DNA of 48,016 nucleotides from Candidatus Latescibacterota bacterium (GCA_020349025.1 CP070763.1:1-48016), one strand, 5' to 3'; positions 40,772-48,016 are shown, counted from the stretch's first letter. Program-made: numbers and translations. Notes: a model not told the origin generated them from the sequence alone.

Positions 40772-42699
40772 GCCACCCCTCCCTCGGCGGAGCGTTCCTT
40801 CCAGATGGCGTGGATCGCGACGAGGAAGGCCACGCCGAAGACCACCATGAGAAGACGAGTCAACCAGATGTAGGGGGCGCGGTTCAGCGCTTCGATCATG
40901 ATCGTAGCTGCAGCGCTTTCGGTGCGGCCGCCGTCATCGACCACTTCGTAGCGATAGCCCACGCCACTCAAGTACAGCTCCAACGCCTGCGAATCGAGCG
41001 CGTCCTGCAGCGCGTGGTCCACTCGCAGATCCAGCACCTGGACTGTGCCATCCTCCAGGAAGCGGAGATCGGCGCGCCCGCGCAGATCGCGTCCCGACAG
41101 CTCGACCGCCTCCTGAATGCGCGCGAAGACCGCATCCGCCTGCGCCCGCATGCGCGTGGCCTCCTCTTCGCTCCACTCCGGGCGCGTGCCGCTGACGAAG
41201 TCGCCAGGATAGTTGGCGCGCTCGACGACGTTGTACAGGAGGCTCGGACGCGGCACCAGCGTGTTGTTCTGGATCGCCTGGTAGAACCATCCCCCGAAGA
41301 TGAAAAGCAGCGCCGGCGGCGTCACGTAACGGATGACGAAGCGGAAGAAGCGGGGCACCTGCACCTGCGCGCCGCGGTGCATCTCCTTCCAGCCGCGATC
41401 GATGCCGAAGGCGAAGTTGAAGATCAGCACCTCGATGAGCGCAAAGACGACGAGACCGATCGTCCCCGCCCAGAAGTCGAACTCGTCGAGAACGCCGTAC
41501 TTGTAGAAGTAGAGCACCGGCAGCGTCCCCAGGAACCAGAAGAGCATGAGGATGACCGCAGCAACCGGGCGTTTGAGCCTGGTCTCGTCCTGCAGGAACG
41601 CCATCACCGGCTGTGCCACCGCCACCGATGAGGTGAAAGCCGCGAAGAAGAGCAGCAGGAACCAGAGCGTCCCGAAGATCTGGATTCCCGGGATGGAACG
41701 CAGGATCTCTGGCATCGACACCATGCCGATGTTGAACGTGCCCCCGGCAGCGATGTTCTCGATCTGGCCGGCGCCGAAGAAGACGGCGGCGGCGGGAATC
41801 GCGATCATGCTGCCGAAGATCACCTCGACGAACTCGTTGGTGGAGGCGGTGGACAGACCGGTGAGCGTGACGTCGTCGCGGTCGCGCAGGTAGCTCGCGT
41901 AGCACTCCAGCGAGCCAAAACCGATTGAGAGCGTGAAGAAGATCTGGCCCGCGGCCGCCATCCACACGTTCCAATCACCGAGACGTCCGAACTGCGGCGT
42001 CCAGATGAAATTCAAGCCATCGAGGACGTTGCCTTTGATCGTCCCGAGAGTGCAGACACGCACCGCCAGCACGATGCAGAAGATGAAGAGCAACGGGATG
42101 GCGATCTTGGCGAGGACCTCGATCCCCCGCGCGACGCCGCGGTAGAGCACGATGGCGTTCAAGGAGAGCGTCACCACCACCAAAACGAGGGCGGTTGTCG
42201 GGCCGGGGAAGTAGTTGTGTGTCGTGGCGTTGCCGAGGAACTCACCGAAGAAGAGCGCCAGGTCCACCTTCGCGCCGGGGGCGCTCTCGAGCGTGCCGTT
42301 GAGCGAGAACCAGGCGTAGCCCAGGCACCACGCCTCGATGTACGCGTAGTAGAGGACGAAGGCGAGCGGCAGCGCCACACCGACGACACCGAAGTACTTC
42401 GCGGCCGGGTTGCGCCACATCTTGTCGAAGATGCCCGGCGTCGTACCGTGACCGTGGCGTCCACCGAAGCGCCCCATCGTCCACGCCACCCACATCATCG
42501 GCAACCCGAAGAGGAGCAGCGAGACGACGTACGGAATCATGAAGGCGCCGCCGCCGTTGGCAGCCGCCTGTCCTGGGAAGCGCAGCAGATTGCCGATGCC
42601 GATGGCGTTGCCCGCCGCGGCCAGGATGAGGCCGATGCGCGAGCCCCAACGTTCGCGTTCCGGAGCCGCGCCGATTTGCTTGGAGGCGTCCGAGGGCAT
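40768..42699 (-). CDS. Sodium-dependent NSS-family amino-acid transporter (MetP-like)
   Basis: A 643-residue member of the neurotransmitter:sodium symporter family from ATG 42699. The N-terminal signature WGSRIGLILAAAGNAIGIGN and LLRFPGQAAANGGGAFMIPY (unwound TM1 with the sodium and substrate site) is diagnostic. About 12 membrane segments follow, including LPLAFVLYYAYIEAWCLGYA, IFFTLSIGFGSLECYASYL and GLVVFALIEVLIFNFAFGID. A polar insertion of about 130 residues near the C-terminus (PEWSEEEATRMRAQADAVFA) precedes the last helix and is unusual for the family. The 31-residue subunit gene overlaps its stop codon. Methionine, alanine or a similar amino acid is the probable substrate. Confidence 0.93.
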   Translation of the reverse strand: MPSDASKQIGAAPERERWGSRIGLILAAAGNAIGIGNLLRFPGQAAANGGGAFMIPYVVSLLLFGLPMMWVAWTMGRFGGRHGHGTTPGIFDKMWRNPAAKYFGVVGVALPLAFVLYYAYIEAWCLGYAWFSLNGTLESAPGAKVDLALFFGEFLGNATTHNYFPGPTTALVLVVVTLSLNAIVLYRGVARGIEVLAKIAIPLLFIFCIVLAVRVCTLGTIKGNVLDGLNFIWTPQFGRLGDWNVWMAAAGQIFFTLSIGFGSLECYASYLRDRDDVTLTGLSTASTNEFVEVIFGSMIAIPAAAVFFGAGQIENIAAGGTFNIGMVSMPEILRSIPGIQIFGTLWFLLLFFAAFTSSVAVAQPVMAFLQDETRLKRPVAAVILMLFWFLGTLPVLYFYKYGVLDEFDFWAGTIGLVVFALIEVLIFNFAFGIDRGWKEMHRGAQVQVPRFFRFVIRYVTPPALLFIFGGWFYQAIQNNTLVPRPSLLYNVVERANYPGDFVSGTRPEWSEEEATRMRAQADAVFARIQEAVELSGRDLRGRADLRFLEDGTVQVLDLRVDHALQDALDSQALELYLSGVGYRYEVVDDGGRTESAAATIMIEALNRAPYIWLTRLLMVVFGVAFLVAIHAIWKERSAEGGVA

Positions 42700-42918
42700 G
42701 CGACAAAGAACTCCATGCCCCCAAGGAGTGTCAACCCCGAGCCGACTCGGAGCGCCCCCAGGAGATGCCGCGCACGGTCCCGCCGTGGTACGCTATCCTT
42801 GGTTTTGACAAGCAGTTGCGGACCGGCGGCGGCATCCGGACAGAGCCCGCGAGCCGTGCGCAGATTGACTGCATCTGTTACAGTCTGGCTGCTGGTGCAC
42901 CTGAGACATCCCAGTCAC

Positions 42919-42995
42919 GGTGGACGTAGCTCAACCGGTAGAGCCCTTGGTTGTGGTCCAAGTGGTTGCGGGTTCAAGTCCCGTCGTCCACCCCA
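42919..42995 (+). tRNA. tRNA-His (anticodon GTG)
   Basis: The sequence begins GGTGGACGTAGCTC, has TTGTGGT around the GTG anticodon, GGTTCAAGTCC in the T arm, and ends GTCCACC-CCA. The acceptor stem has eight base pairs (GGTGGACG with CGTCCACC), including the extra G-1 that identifies tRNA-His. The CCA end is encoded. No convincing promoter is visible in the 220 bp upstream, although TTGACT occurs at 42865. A terminator follows 5 nt after the CCA. Confidence 0.97.
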
Positions 42996-43000
42996 CAGAG

Positions 43001-43029
43001 AAGCCCCCCGGATTGGATCTGGGGGGCTT
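43001..43029. terminator. Terminator after tRNA-His
   Basis: AAGCCCCCC and GGGGGGCTT form a 9-bp stem with an 11-nt loop, followed by TGGGCTTT. It lies between the tRNA and the convergent uppS gene and can serve both directions. Confidence 0.7.
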
Positions 43030-43047
43030 TGGGCTTTCGTCCGGCCG

Positions 43048-43815
43048 TCACACGCGCGCGTCGGGAAGGCAGCCGAAGCGACGTTCGCGCGCATGGTATT
43101 CGTCGACCGCGGATCGGAGATCGCGCACGTCGAACTCAGGCCACATGCGGGTGGTGAAGTAAAGCTCGGCGTAGGCACACTCCCACAGAAGGAAGTCGCT
43201 CAGACGCTTCTCTCCCCCCGTGCGGATCAACAGATCGACGTCGGGTGAGGGTGTGCTGGCGTGGCACACCTCGGCCAAGGCTCGCATGAAGTCTTCGCGC
43301 TCGTGCGACGTTTCATGGGCGCAGCGCCGCGCCGCGCGCAGAATGGCGTCGCGCGCCGAGTAGTCCACCGCCAGGCGCAAGTGCAGCGAGTGTGCGTTCC
43401 TGGTTTCGAACTCGGCCGTCTCGATGGCCGCGAGCAGATCGGCCGAGAGCCGGTCGCGGCGCCCCACGACGTCGATCCGAACCCCCGCCGCCACAGCGCT
43501 GCGTTTGAAATCGAAGAGGAAGTCGCGCACCAGCGCCATCAACGACTCCACCTCGACACGTGGACGCTTCCAGTTGTCGGAGGAGAACGCGAACAGCGTC
43601 AGCGTGGCGATCCCGAACTTCGGCGCCGCTGCGACGACCCGGCGCACGACGTCGGCGCCGGCGCGGTGTCCATCGAGTCGGGGACGCCCGCGCGCCGCGG
43701 CCCAACGGCCGCTGCCATCCATGATGATGGCAACGTGGAGTGGAGCGCCGGCGGCCTCTCGGAGGCGCGCGGCTGCGGCAACGCGGGGCGATCGTCGTGC
43801 GTTTCCCGGAAGCAT
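43048..43815 (-). CDS. uppS: Undecaprenyl diphosphate synthase
   Basis: A 255-residue cis-prenyltransferase that makes the C55 lipid carrier for peptidoglycan and other envelope glycans. ATG 43815 follows AGAGAGG. HVAIIMDGSGRWAAARGRPR (Asp33) is signature 1, in which the usual DGNGRW has Ser35 instead of Asn. LTLFAFSSDNWKRPRVEVES, VDYSARDAILRAARR, DVDLLIRTGGEKRLSDFLLW and AYAELYFTTRMWPEFD complete the family set. It begins 10 nt after a winged-helix regulator gene, so uppS expression is probably tied to that regulator. Confidence 0.93.
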   Translation of the reverse strand: MLPGNARRSPRVAAAARLREAAGAPLHVAIIMDGSGRWAAARGRPRLDGHRAGADVVRRVVAAAPKFGIATLTLFAFSSDNWKRPRVEVESLMALVRDFLFDFKRSAVAAGVRIDVVGRRDRLSADLLAAIETAEFETRNAHSLHLRLAVDYSARDAILRAARRCAHETSHEREDFMRALAEVCHASTPSPDVDLLIRTGGEKRLSDFLLWECAYAELYFTTRMWPEFDVRDLRSAVDEYHARERRFGCLPDARV

Positions 43816-43825
43816 GGACCTCTCT

Positions 43826-44215
43826 TCACGCCGAGCGGCGCCGCGCTGCCTCGATGAGCGCTTCCATGTGGTTGAGATAGCTCTCGAAGGCGCGCCTCCC
43901 CGCCGCGGTCAGGCGGTAGCGGGTGCGCGGCACGCGACCCTCGAACGACTTCGTGCAGGAGATGTAGTGCGCTTCCTCGAGCTTGCGCGCGTGCACGCTG
44001 AGGTTGCCGTCCGTGGTCTGCAGCAGCCCCTTGAGATCGGCGAAGCTCAGCGTCTCGTTGGCGGCCAAGGCGCTGACGATGCCGAGCCGCATGCGCTCGT
44101 GGATCAGCCGGTCGAGCTTGAGCGCCTCACCGTTGAGCGCTTGACGCGCACGCCGAGAGCGCCGGCTGTCGTCGCGTCGACGGCGCTCGTGCGACTCTGC
44201 TCCCTGCCTAGCCAC
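43826..44215 (-). CDS. Winged-helix transcriptional regulator
   Basis: A 129-residue protein from GTG 44215, whose start overlaps the end of the membrane-protein gene by 8 nt. After a basic N-terminus it reads LDRLIHERMRLGIVSALAAN, LSFADLKGLLQTTDGNLSVH (recognition helix region), ARKLEEAHYISCTKSFEGRV and PRTRYRLTAAGRRAFESYLN (wing and following strand). This is the HTH_34/ArsR-like group of small dimeric regulators commonly encoded beside a membrane protein. A perfect palindrome at 44855-44871 upstream of the operon is the obvious candidate operator, so autorepression is inferred. Confidence 0.9.
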   Translation of the reverse strand: MARQGAESHERRRRDDSRRSRRARQALNGEALKLDRLIHERMRLGIVSALAANETLSFADLKGLLQTTDGNLSVHARKLEEAHYISCTKSFEGRVPRTRYRLTAAGRRAFESYLNHMEALIEAARRRSA

Positions 44216-44816
44216 CGTGCCTCCGCGCGATGAGGATGCCGAAAAGAACGTGCAGGCCCCCGAACCCCAGCGCCATGATCACGTTGCCCCATGCCGCCGG
44301 TGCCAGGAGCGCGGCGCCTCCCAAGGCCATGAAGCAGAGCCCCATGACCGGAACCACGCGCACCGAGAAGGTCCCGGCGGTGACGGTGCCGACGCCGTAC
44401 ATGAGAAGCCACATCCCGGGCATGACGCTCGTCTGCTCCAGGCGGTGCAGCGCGAACGTCAGGATGCCCCCCGCGATCATGGGTGGGCACAAGCCGAAGA
44501 GGAACTTGCGACCCGCGCCGCGCAGCAGCGGCGACTGCACCGCGCGCGCCTTGCGAGCCGCGGCCCATGCGCCGACAACCGCAGCAACCAGCGCTTCCAG
44601 AAGCCAGACTGCGAGCCACGCGTTCGGCGTCGTCTGCCGAGAAGCCACCACGGCGGCGGCGAGAGCCGTGACACCGACGACGATGCCGCCGCGTCCCGGA
44701 ACCGCGGTGAAGGAGGCTGCGCGTTCCATCGTCTCGCGGATGAAGCGGAGGTCGTCGATCGCGTGGACCTGAAGCGAGCGCGGATCGGTGGGTGTCTTCG
44801 AAGGGAGCGTCGACAT
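44208..44816 (-). CDS. Multi-pass membrane protein linked to a winged-helix regulator
   Basis: A 202-residue protein from ATG 44816, with five or six hydrophobic segments (GGIVVGVTALAAAVVASRQT, AWLAVWLLEALVAAVVGAWA, PPMIAGGILTFALHRL, MWLLMYGVGTVTAGTFSVRV, VPVMGLCFMALGGAALLAPA, NVIMALGFGGLHVLFGILIA). The N-terminus DDLRFIRETMERAASFTAVP is a frequent opening of membrane proteins paired with HTH_34-type regulators. A TTG at 44852 would add 12 residues but lies inside the predicted -35 box. No Shine-Dalgarno precedes 44816 and the likely -10 is 6 nt upstream, so a leaderless message is probable. Function is unknown. Confidence 0.8.
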   Translation of the reverse strand: MSTLPSKTPTDPRSLQVHAIDDLRFIRETMERAASFTAVPGRGGIVVGVTALAAAVVASRQTTPNAWLAVWLLEALVAAVVGAWAAARKARAVQSPLLRGAGRKFLFGLCPPMIAGGILTFALHRLEQTSVMPGMWLLMYGVGTVTAGTFSVRVVPVMGLCFMALGGAALLAPAAWGNVIMALGFGGLHVLFGILIARRHGG

Positions 44817-44822
44817 GAGGTG

Positions 44823-44852
44823 AGGCTGCGCGTTTCGCACAGAACCTGTCAA
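44823..44852 (-). promoter_or_regulatory. Predicted promoter of the membrane protein-regulator-uppS operon
   Basis: On the minus strand TTGACA (revcomp of 44847-44852), an 18-bp spacer and CAGCCT (revcomp of 44823-44828). The ATG at 44816 follows the -10 box after 6 nt. The palindrome at 44855-44871 ends 2 bp upstream of the -35 box. Confidence 0.45.
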
Positions 44853-44854
44853 GT

Positions 44855-44871
44855 ACTTTGCGCTGCAAAGT
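44855..44871. promoter_or_regulatory. Palindromic operator candidate
   Basis: ACTTTGC-GCT-GCAAAGT is a perfect 7-bp inverted repeat around 3 bp. It touches the -35 box of the regulator operon on one side and the last codon of the molybdopterin oxidoreductase gene (stop at 44871) on the other. The encoded winged-helix protein is the likely ligand. Confidence 0.6.
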
Positions 44872-46802
44872 CACGTCGGCGCGATGCGCACCGGCTCGTC
44901 GTAGTAGGCGGCACCCAAGCCGATGTCGGTGGCGACGGCGCCGATCAAGGCGTTGGCCGCCTGCCCGTGCTGCAGCCACCCCCCCTTCGGCAGGAGCAGG
45001 AGGTCGGGTCGCAACGAGGCATCGAGCCGGACGACGACATCCAGGCTTCCCAGGCGACTGTGCACGCGTGCCGGCGCGCCGTCCGCGGCCCAGGGAGCCG
45101 CATGCGGGTGACAGCGCGCTTCCAGGGGGGAGCCGGCGATCGGCCGCGCCCACTGCGAAGACTGCGCCTGCGGCGTCGAGAAGGATCCCAGCGTCAGGGG
45201 GTAGGTGGCGTCGGGCGTCACGCGATCGAGGGGGACCTCGGTGACGAAGTGGAAGCGCCCATCCGGCGTCGGAAAGCGACGCTCGGCAAAAAGCACGCGA
45301 TGCGGCTGCGGATTCCGTACCGCACCGCGCTCGACGCTCTCGACGGACACGCTGTTGGCGACCGGCTCGAGCAGCCGCGCGATCCATTCGCGTGCGCTCC
45401 CCTCCAGGCGGTCGCCGAAGCCGAGCCGGGTGGCGAGCGCCTGGTAAATCTCAAGGTCCGTTTTGACTGCGGCGGGAGGTTGCGCCACCGGCTGCACGCC
45501 GACCAGGTAGTGGTGTCCGAAGGCGCCGAGAACGTCGCGTTCCTCAAGCATCGTCGTCACCGGCAGCACCACATGCGCGCACGCCGCGGTGTCGGTCATG
45601 AACTGCTCGAGCACGACGACGAGCTCACGCGTCTCGAGTGCACGCTTCAGCGTGTGCGACTCCGGCAGCATGGCCACTGGATTGCCGTTGTCCACGACCA
45701 CCGCGCGCACGGGCGGATCGGTGGCGTCGAGAATCCCTGGCCCGAGGAGCGGTTCGGGAATGCCGCGGCGCTCGGCGGGAGCTCCCCAGCGCTCGGCGTC
45801 GAAGGCACGGCGACGCGCGTAGTAGAAGGTGACGCCGCCACCGGGGACTCCAAGGTTGCCGCTCAGCGCGCACAGCGCGTCGAGGACTCGCACCGTCACG
45901 CCACCGTGGTAGCGCCTCTGCAGCCCCCAACCGACCTGGATGTTCGCGGGCCCGCGCGTGGCATAGAGGCGAGCCAGGTTTTCGAGCTCCTCCAGCCTCA
46001 CGTCGGCGGCCTGTGCCCAGGCAGCGAGCGGGCGCGAGCGCGCGAGGTGCAGAAACGCCTCGTGCCCCAGCGACCACGTCGCCAGTGTGGGATCCACCGC
46101 GTTGTGTGCGTCGATCCACTGCGCCATCCCGAGCGCCAGGAAGCGGTCGCAGCCGGGACGGGGCTGGATGACGTGATCGGCGAAGCGTGCCGCGCGCCGC
46201 GGCGCCGGATCGATGAGGACGACGACCGCGCCGCGGCGCCGCGCCTCCTTGAGCTCCGGCAGCATGTGGATGAATGAGGTGGTGACGTTCTTGCCCCACA
46301 GAAGAAGGCAACGGCTGTTCACCAGGTCGGCGAGATCGTGCGACTCGCTGAAGCCCATGTCCGCTTCCTGTGCCGCCTGGCCCGCGCCGGCACAGATGTC
46401 CCCCTTCTTCACGCGCGCGCCACCGAAGCACTCGAAGAACCAGTCGTTGACCACCTTGACGATGCCGAGCGAACCACCCGAGCGATAGTGCAGCACCGCC
46501 TCCGCTCCCGATTCGCGCCGGATGCGTTCCAGCCCCGCGGCGACGAAGTCGAGCGCGGCGTCCCAGCTCACCTCGACGAACTCCGCGCCGCGCCGCATCA
46601 GCGGGCGCGTCAAGCGCGCCGGATCGTACTGACGTGTCAAGAAGCGGCTCGTGCGCTCGCACAGGTATCCGCGCGTGACCGGATGCTCGCGATCGCCACG
46701 GATCTGAACGACGCGCCCATCCTCCACGGTGGCGACGATGCCACACGCATCAGGGCAATCGCGGTTGCACGCAGTGCGCAGAACCTCGCGCAAGGACCTC
46801 AC
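44871..46802 (-). CDS. Molybdopterin-dependent oxidoreductase with [4Fe-4S] cluster
   Basis: A 643-residue enzyme of the DMSO-reductase superfamily when started at GTG 46802. The cluster motif is TACNRDCPDACGIV...GYLC (Cys12, 16, 20 and 48), followed by LTRPLMRRGAEFVEVSWDAA, LHYRSGGSLGIVKVVNDWFF, CLLLWGKNVTTSFIHMLPEL, IDPAPRRAARFADHVIQPRP, VLPVTTMLEERDVLGAFGHH and the C-terminal cofactor-binding domain (PLTLGSFSTPQAQSSQWARP, ARVHSRLGSLDVVVRLD). No Tat signal is present, so it is cytosolic. A TTG at 46832 with GAGGAG upstream is an alternative start that would overlap the beta-helix gene by 34 nt; GTG overlaps by 4 nt. The substrate is not predictable; no partner subunit is adjacent. Confidence 0.88.
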   Translation of the reverse strand: MRSLREVLRTACNRDCPDACGIVATVEDGRVVQIRGDREHPVTRGYLCERTSRFLTRQYDPARLTRPLMRRGAEFVEVSWDAALDFVAAGLERIRRESGAEAVLHYRSGGSLGIVKVVNDWFFECFGGARVKKGDICAGAGQAAQEADMGFSESHDLADLVNSRCLLLWGKNVTTSFIHMLPELKEARRRGAVVVLIDPAPRRAARFADHVIQPRPGCDRFLALGMAQWIDAHNAVDPTLATWSLGHEAFLHLARSRPLAAWAQAADVRLEELENLARLYATRGPANIQVGWGLQRRYHGGVTVRVLDALCALSGNLGVPGGGVTFYYARRRAFDAERWGAPAERRGIPEPLLGPGILDATDPPVRAVVVDNGNPVAMLPESHTLKRALETRELVVVLEQFMTDTAACAHVVLPVTTMLEERDVLGAFGHHYLVGVQPVAQPPAAVKTDLEIYQALATRLGFGDRLEGSAREWIARLLEPVANSVSVESVERGAVRNPQPHRVLFAERRFPTPDGRFHFVTEVPLDRVTPDATYPLTLGSFSTPQAQSSQWARPIAGSPLEARCHPHAAPWAADGAPARVHSRLGSLDVVVRLDASLRPDLLLLPKGGWLQHGQAANALIGAVATDIGLGAAYYDEPVRIAPT

Positions 46803-47929
46803 CTTCGGTAGATCGACTTGATCCCGCCCCAAGAGCTCTCCTCGACCGCAGTCGTGCAGCCGACCTCCTGCGGACCGATCTTCTCACCGCAAGCGTTGTT
46901 GTCGGCGAGCATGGCGGAGGAATCCACCACGCCGTAGACACCGGCGCTCGTCGGCGCAATCGCACAGGCTGCGGGATCGCAGAATCCAGGGTCGGTGAAG
47001 ACGTTCTCGCCCGTCCATTCGATGACGCCGCCGCCATCGCTCACAAGCGTGGTGTCGACGGCGCTGCACGCGAGCTGCAGCGCGCCTCCATTTGGCAAGG
47101 CGATCGCCGGGTCGGCGAACAGATCGGCTCCGTTGGCGCTGCAATTGTTCCACACGACCGAGCGCTCGAGCGTGAGCGTGGTGCCGAAGATGGCATCGAC
47201 ACCGCCGCCGCGATTCTCCCCGGTGTTCCCCGCAAAGAGGCAGCTCGTAACCTGGGTGACGGCACCGCCGAAATGCGCTCCTCCCCCCTCGCGTGCGCGG
47301 TTCCCGGTGAAGGTGCAGCCGACCAATGTCGGCGCGGCGCCGGTCTCGACGCTGATCGCGCCACCCGTGAACCCGGCCGTGCATGCGGTCACGACGCAGT
47401 TCTCGATGCGCGGTGCCGCTCCGAACTCGACGCCGATGCCACCGCCGGTGAAGTCACTGTGACAGCTGCGGATGATGCAGTTGCGGATGGTCGGCGAGGC
47501 ACTGAAGCGCAACATAATTCCGGCGCCGCTCAAGTCGTGCTTGACGTCCGACTGGTGCCTTGTCGCCGCGGCCGTCGAATCCGCCATGAAACCGTTGCGG
47601 ATCGTGAAGCCCTCGAGCACAGTCTCGGGCCCGACTGCGCTCGAAGTGATCAGGAAGCCGCGCCCCGGGTTCGACTCGTTGCCCTCGACGTCGATTGTCG
47701 TCATTTCCGGGCCGGCCTCGGAACGCACGACCAGCGGCTTGCTGAAAGCGAGATTGCGATTGGAGCTTCCGGTGTAGGTGCCCGGCGCCACGAGCACCGT
47801 ATCCCCTGCGCTCGCAGCGTCGAGCGCCGGCTGAATCGTGGCGTACTGGAGCGGAACGTGTAGTGTTGCTGCCTGCACGAGCACGGCAGACGCAGCGATC
47901 GCGATGGAGACCAGAGCTGCCGCGCGCAT
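46799..47929 (-). CDS. Secreted right-handed beta-helix protein with shared C-terminal motif
   Basis: A 376-residue protein from ATG 47929 behind GAGGAG, with a signal peptide (RAAALVSIAIAASAVLVQAA). The opening LHVPLQYATIQPALDAASAG and DTVLVAPGTYTG is the typical start of pectate-lyase-like right-handed beta-helices. Parallel coils of about 22-25 residues follow (PTIRNCIIRSCHSDFTGGGI, PRIENCVVTACTAGFTGGAI, PTLVGCTFTGNRAREGGGAH), with cysteines stacked at one position. No catalytic lyase residues are recognised, so adhesion or glycan binding is likely. The end AVEESSWGGIKSIYRR matches the ends of proteins at 2142-3053 and 5804-6394. The last codons overlap the start of the oxidoreductase gene. 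The last 87 bp of the window lie upstream and show only a weak -10-like TACGCT. Confidence 0.82.
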   Translation of the reverse strand: MRAAALVSIAIAASAVLVQAATLHVPLQYATIQPALDAASAGDTVLVAPGTYTGSSNRNLAFSKPLVVRSEAGPEMTTIDVEGNESNPGRGFLITSSAVGPETVLEGFTIRNGFMADSTAAATRHQSDVKHDLSGAGIMLRFSASPTIRNCIIRSCHSDFTGGGIGVEFGAAPRIENCVVTACTAGFTGGAISVETGAAPTLVGCTFTGNRAREGGGAHFGGAVTQVTSCLFAGNTGENRGGGVDAIFGTTLTLERSVVWNNCSANGADLFADPAIALPNGGALQLACSAVDTTLVSDGGGVIEWTGENVFTDPGFCDPAACAIAPTSAGVYGVVDSSAMLADNNACGEKIGPQEVGCTTAVEESSWGGIKSIYRR

Positions 47930-48016
47930 TGCACTCCTCTCCTGCGCTCGACGCAAGCGTAGCACGCGCGCGCTAGGCGCCGGGCGCGCCCGGGGCCGGC
48001 ACCCCTTGACCCGTGC

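Noticed and set aside
42865..42907. TTGACT as -35 box of the tRNA-His gene
   Set aside because: No acceptable -10 box lies 16-19 bp downstream.
1..48016. CRISPR array, prophage, integron or large defence island
   Set aside because: No direct-repeat and spacer array, no phage structural or integrase genes, and no multi-gene defence set were seen; only the IS remnants at the left edge are mobile.

Overview
The window is a GC-rich, mostly chromosomal stretch with about 35 protein-coding genes, one tRNA-His, three disrupted genes and remnants of two insertion sequences. The best lineage clue is the subtilase at 24391-27387, whose tail (FPNPFNPGTTI, IYDVRGRLVR, GVYFARL) is the FlgD-like / type IX-like C-terminal domain typical of FCB-superphylum bacteria. 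Three other secreted proteins share a different short C-terminal motif (below). Candidatus Eisenbacteria, Krumholzibacteriota or a close relative fits best. This is inference from protein style, not from a marker gene.

Layout. 1-1860: an IS630-type transposase start running off the left edge, a broken phospholipase D-like gene, and a decayed IS3-family copy. 2142-6394: three plus-strand envelope or secreted proteins (a six-repeat PD40 propeller, a membrane-anchored sulfatase-fold protein, a small secreted protein). 6448-12615: a minus-strand block (GH3 hexosaminidase, DUF1028-TPR protein, arginine decarboxylase, probable lipoprotein with a CBM9-like tail). 12733-18165: a plus-strand run (cytidylate-kinase-like protein, MFS transporter, Tat-exported aminotransferase-fold protein lacking its PLP lysine, M20 dipeptidase, CBS protein). 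18174-22310: Mrp ATPase and a large M14 peptidase on back-to-back promoters. 22435-23631: an outer-membrane barrel. 23933-34977: a long plus-strand run (thioesterase, subtilase, PruA-type dehydrogenase, ClC, NhaD-like antiporter, an unknown protein, a divergent SHMT-like enzyme). 35002-37102: CMD-like protein, TPR-zincin peptidase, secreted thioredoxin-like protein. 37103-37396: a candidate small RNA. 37397-42699: a frameshifted secreted protein, cobalamin adenosyltransferase, pseudouridine synthase, a small membrane protein, and an NSS amino-acid transporter with a 31-residue MetS-like subunit. 42919-48016: tRNA-His, undecaprenyl diphosphate synthase in an operon with a winged-helix regulator and a membrane protein, a molybdopterin oxidoreductase, and a secreted beta-helix protein.

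Main observations. (1) Three secreted proteins of unrelated fold end in the same ungapped motif, AV[QE]xx[SN]Wxx[IV]Kxx-Y[KR], close to the C-terminus; this is the best candidate here for an undescribed sorting or anchoring signal. (2) The Tat-exported class V aminotransferase homologue has Gly where the Schiff-base Lys should be. (3) Several promoters share a -35 box, an 18-bp spacer and an xAGxxT-type -10, and three genes look leaderless. (4) A perfect palindrome sits at the promoter of the membrane protein/winged-helix/UppS operon. (5) An intergenic promoter, two hairpins and a terminator suggest a short RNA near 37320-37385.

All calls come from reading the sequence; no database or structure search was run.
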